NCBI GenBank assembly: GCA_964567595.1
Contig: CAZMNF010000070.1
Span: 1-5,567 of the forward strand
DNA from: CAZMNF01 sp964567595
GTDB lineage: Bacteria > Bipolaricaulota > Bipolaricaulia > RBG-16-55-9
Length of the DNA: 5,567 bases
Direction of reading: 5' to 3'
Positions within the stretch are counted from its first letter, which is position 1; each line of letters begins with the position of its first letter. Positions 5,506 through 5,567 of the stretch are shown here, piece by piece. Both the position numbers and the translations under genes were made by a program. Below the pieces are notes generated by a model that was not told the DNA's origin, did no database searches, and saw only the letters and a list, made by a program, of their open reading frames with translations.

Positions 5506-5567
5506 ATGGCCGAGATCGATCAGACCAGTCCGGAGTACCGGGCCCATCCCAACGTGCCGAGCGTGGA
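5506..5567 (+). CDS. Start of a divergent gene, product unknown (5' fragment)
   Basis: Only 20 full codons are present before the window ends; the product begins MAEIDQTSPEYR and continues with HPNVPSV. The start is well supported by GGAAGGAG (5492-5499) with a 6-nt spacer, and a strong promoter lies further upstream. The fragment has no signal peptide or membrane segment and is too short to assign to a family; I do not recognise it. Because it diverges from a pathway regulator, it is likely part of the same methylated-amine or one-carbon pathway (for example an enzyme or transporter), but this is context only. The TAATG at 5504-5508 overlaps the stop of an upstream open frame. Confidence 0.75.
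   Translation, partial: MAEIDQTSPEYRAHPNVPSV

Larger units (their letters stand above)
5321..5506 (+). other. Possible leader ORF overlapping the divergent gene start (61 codons)
   Basis: The ATG at 5321 follows GAGGGA (5308-5313) at a good 7-nt spacing, and the frame stops at TAA 5504-5506, sharing its last base with the ATG of the next gene (TAATG). This would suit translational coupling. Against it, the predicted peptide is Arg/Ala/Pro-rich with no motif, and by my count about 62% of its third codon positions are G or C, well below the clear preference in the neighbouring genes. It is more likely a chance frame, but the start and stop are suggestive. Confidence 0.2.

Overview
The window is GC-rich bacterial DNA, densely packed with genes that have strong Shine-Dalgarno sites and acidic, complete-looking products. 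It suggests an aerobic high-GC heterotroph, possibly an actinobacterium, because the main enzyme closely resembles Arthrobacter dimethylglycine oxidase. The taxonomic guess is weak. Nothing points to mobile DNA: no transposase, tRNA, integrase or CRISPR array is visible.

Layout. Four complete genes lie on the minus strand and, read in transcription order, run from right to left. The first is a GntR/FCD-family regulator (4485-5135). Next is an 839-residue FAD oxidoreductase fused to a folate-binding GcvT module (1792-4311), then electron transfer flavoprotein beta (1018-1779) and alpha (46-1017). The last three are tightly coupled: a 12-nt gap, then a 0-nt gap. A 173-nt gap separates the regulator from the oxidoreductase. 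On the plus strand one more gene begins at 5506 and leaves the window after 20 codons.

How it works together. The oxidoreductase is of the dimethylglycine/sarcosine dehydrogenase type. It should oxidise an N-methyl group of a secondary or tertiary amine and hand the one-carbon unit to tetrahydrofolate as 5,10-methylene-THF. The adjacent EtfBA would carry the electrons to the respiratory chain through ETF:quinone oxidoreductase, which is not in the window. This copies the mitochondrial DMGDH/SARDH-to-ETF route in a single bacterial operon. The regulator probably senses a small carboxylate or amine intermediate of the pathway.

Control region (5136-5505). This is the most unusual part. Two back-to-back promoters both read TTGACA-N17-TATATT. 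A perfect 6+6 dyad sits across the plus-strand promoter. The regulator mRNA would start only a few bases before its ATG. The divergent gene has a leader of roughly 280 nt with three hairpins, one of them a 9-bp stem, and an open reading frame that ends in a TAATG overlap with the downstream start. I recognise no known riboswitch in the leader. The enzymes belong to known families. What may be new is the exact substrate, the leader RNA and the regulatory circuit.
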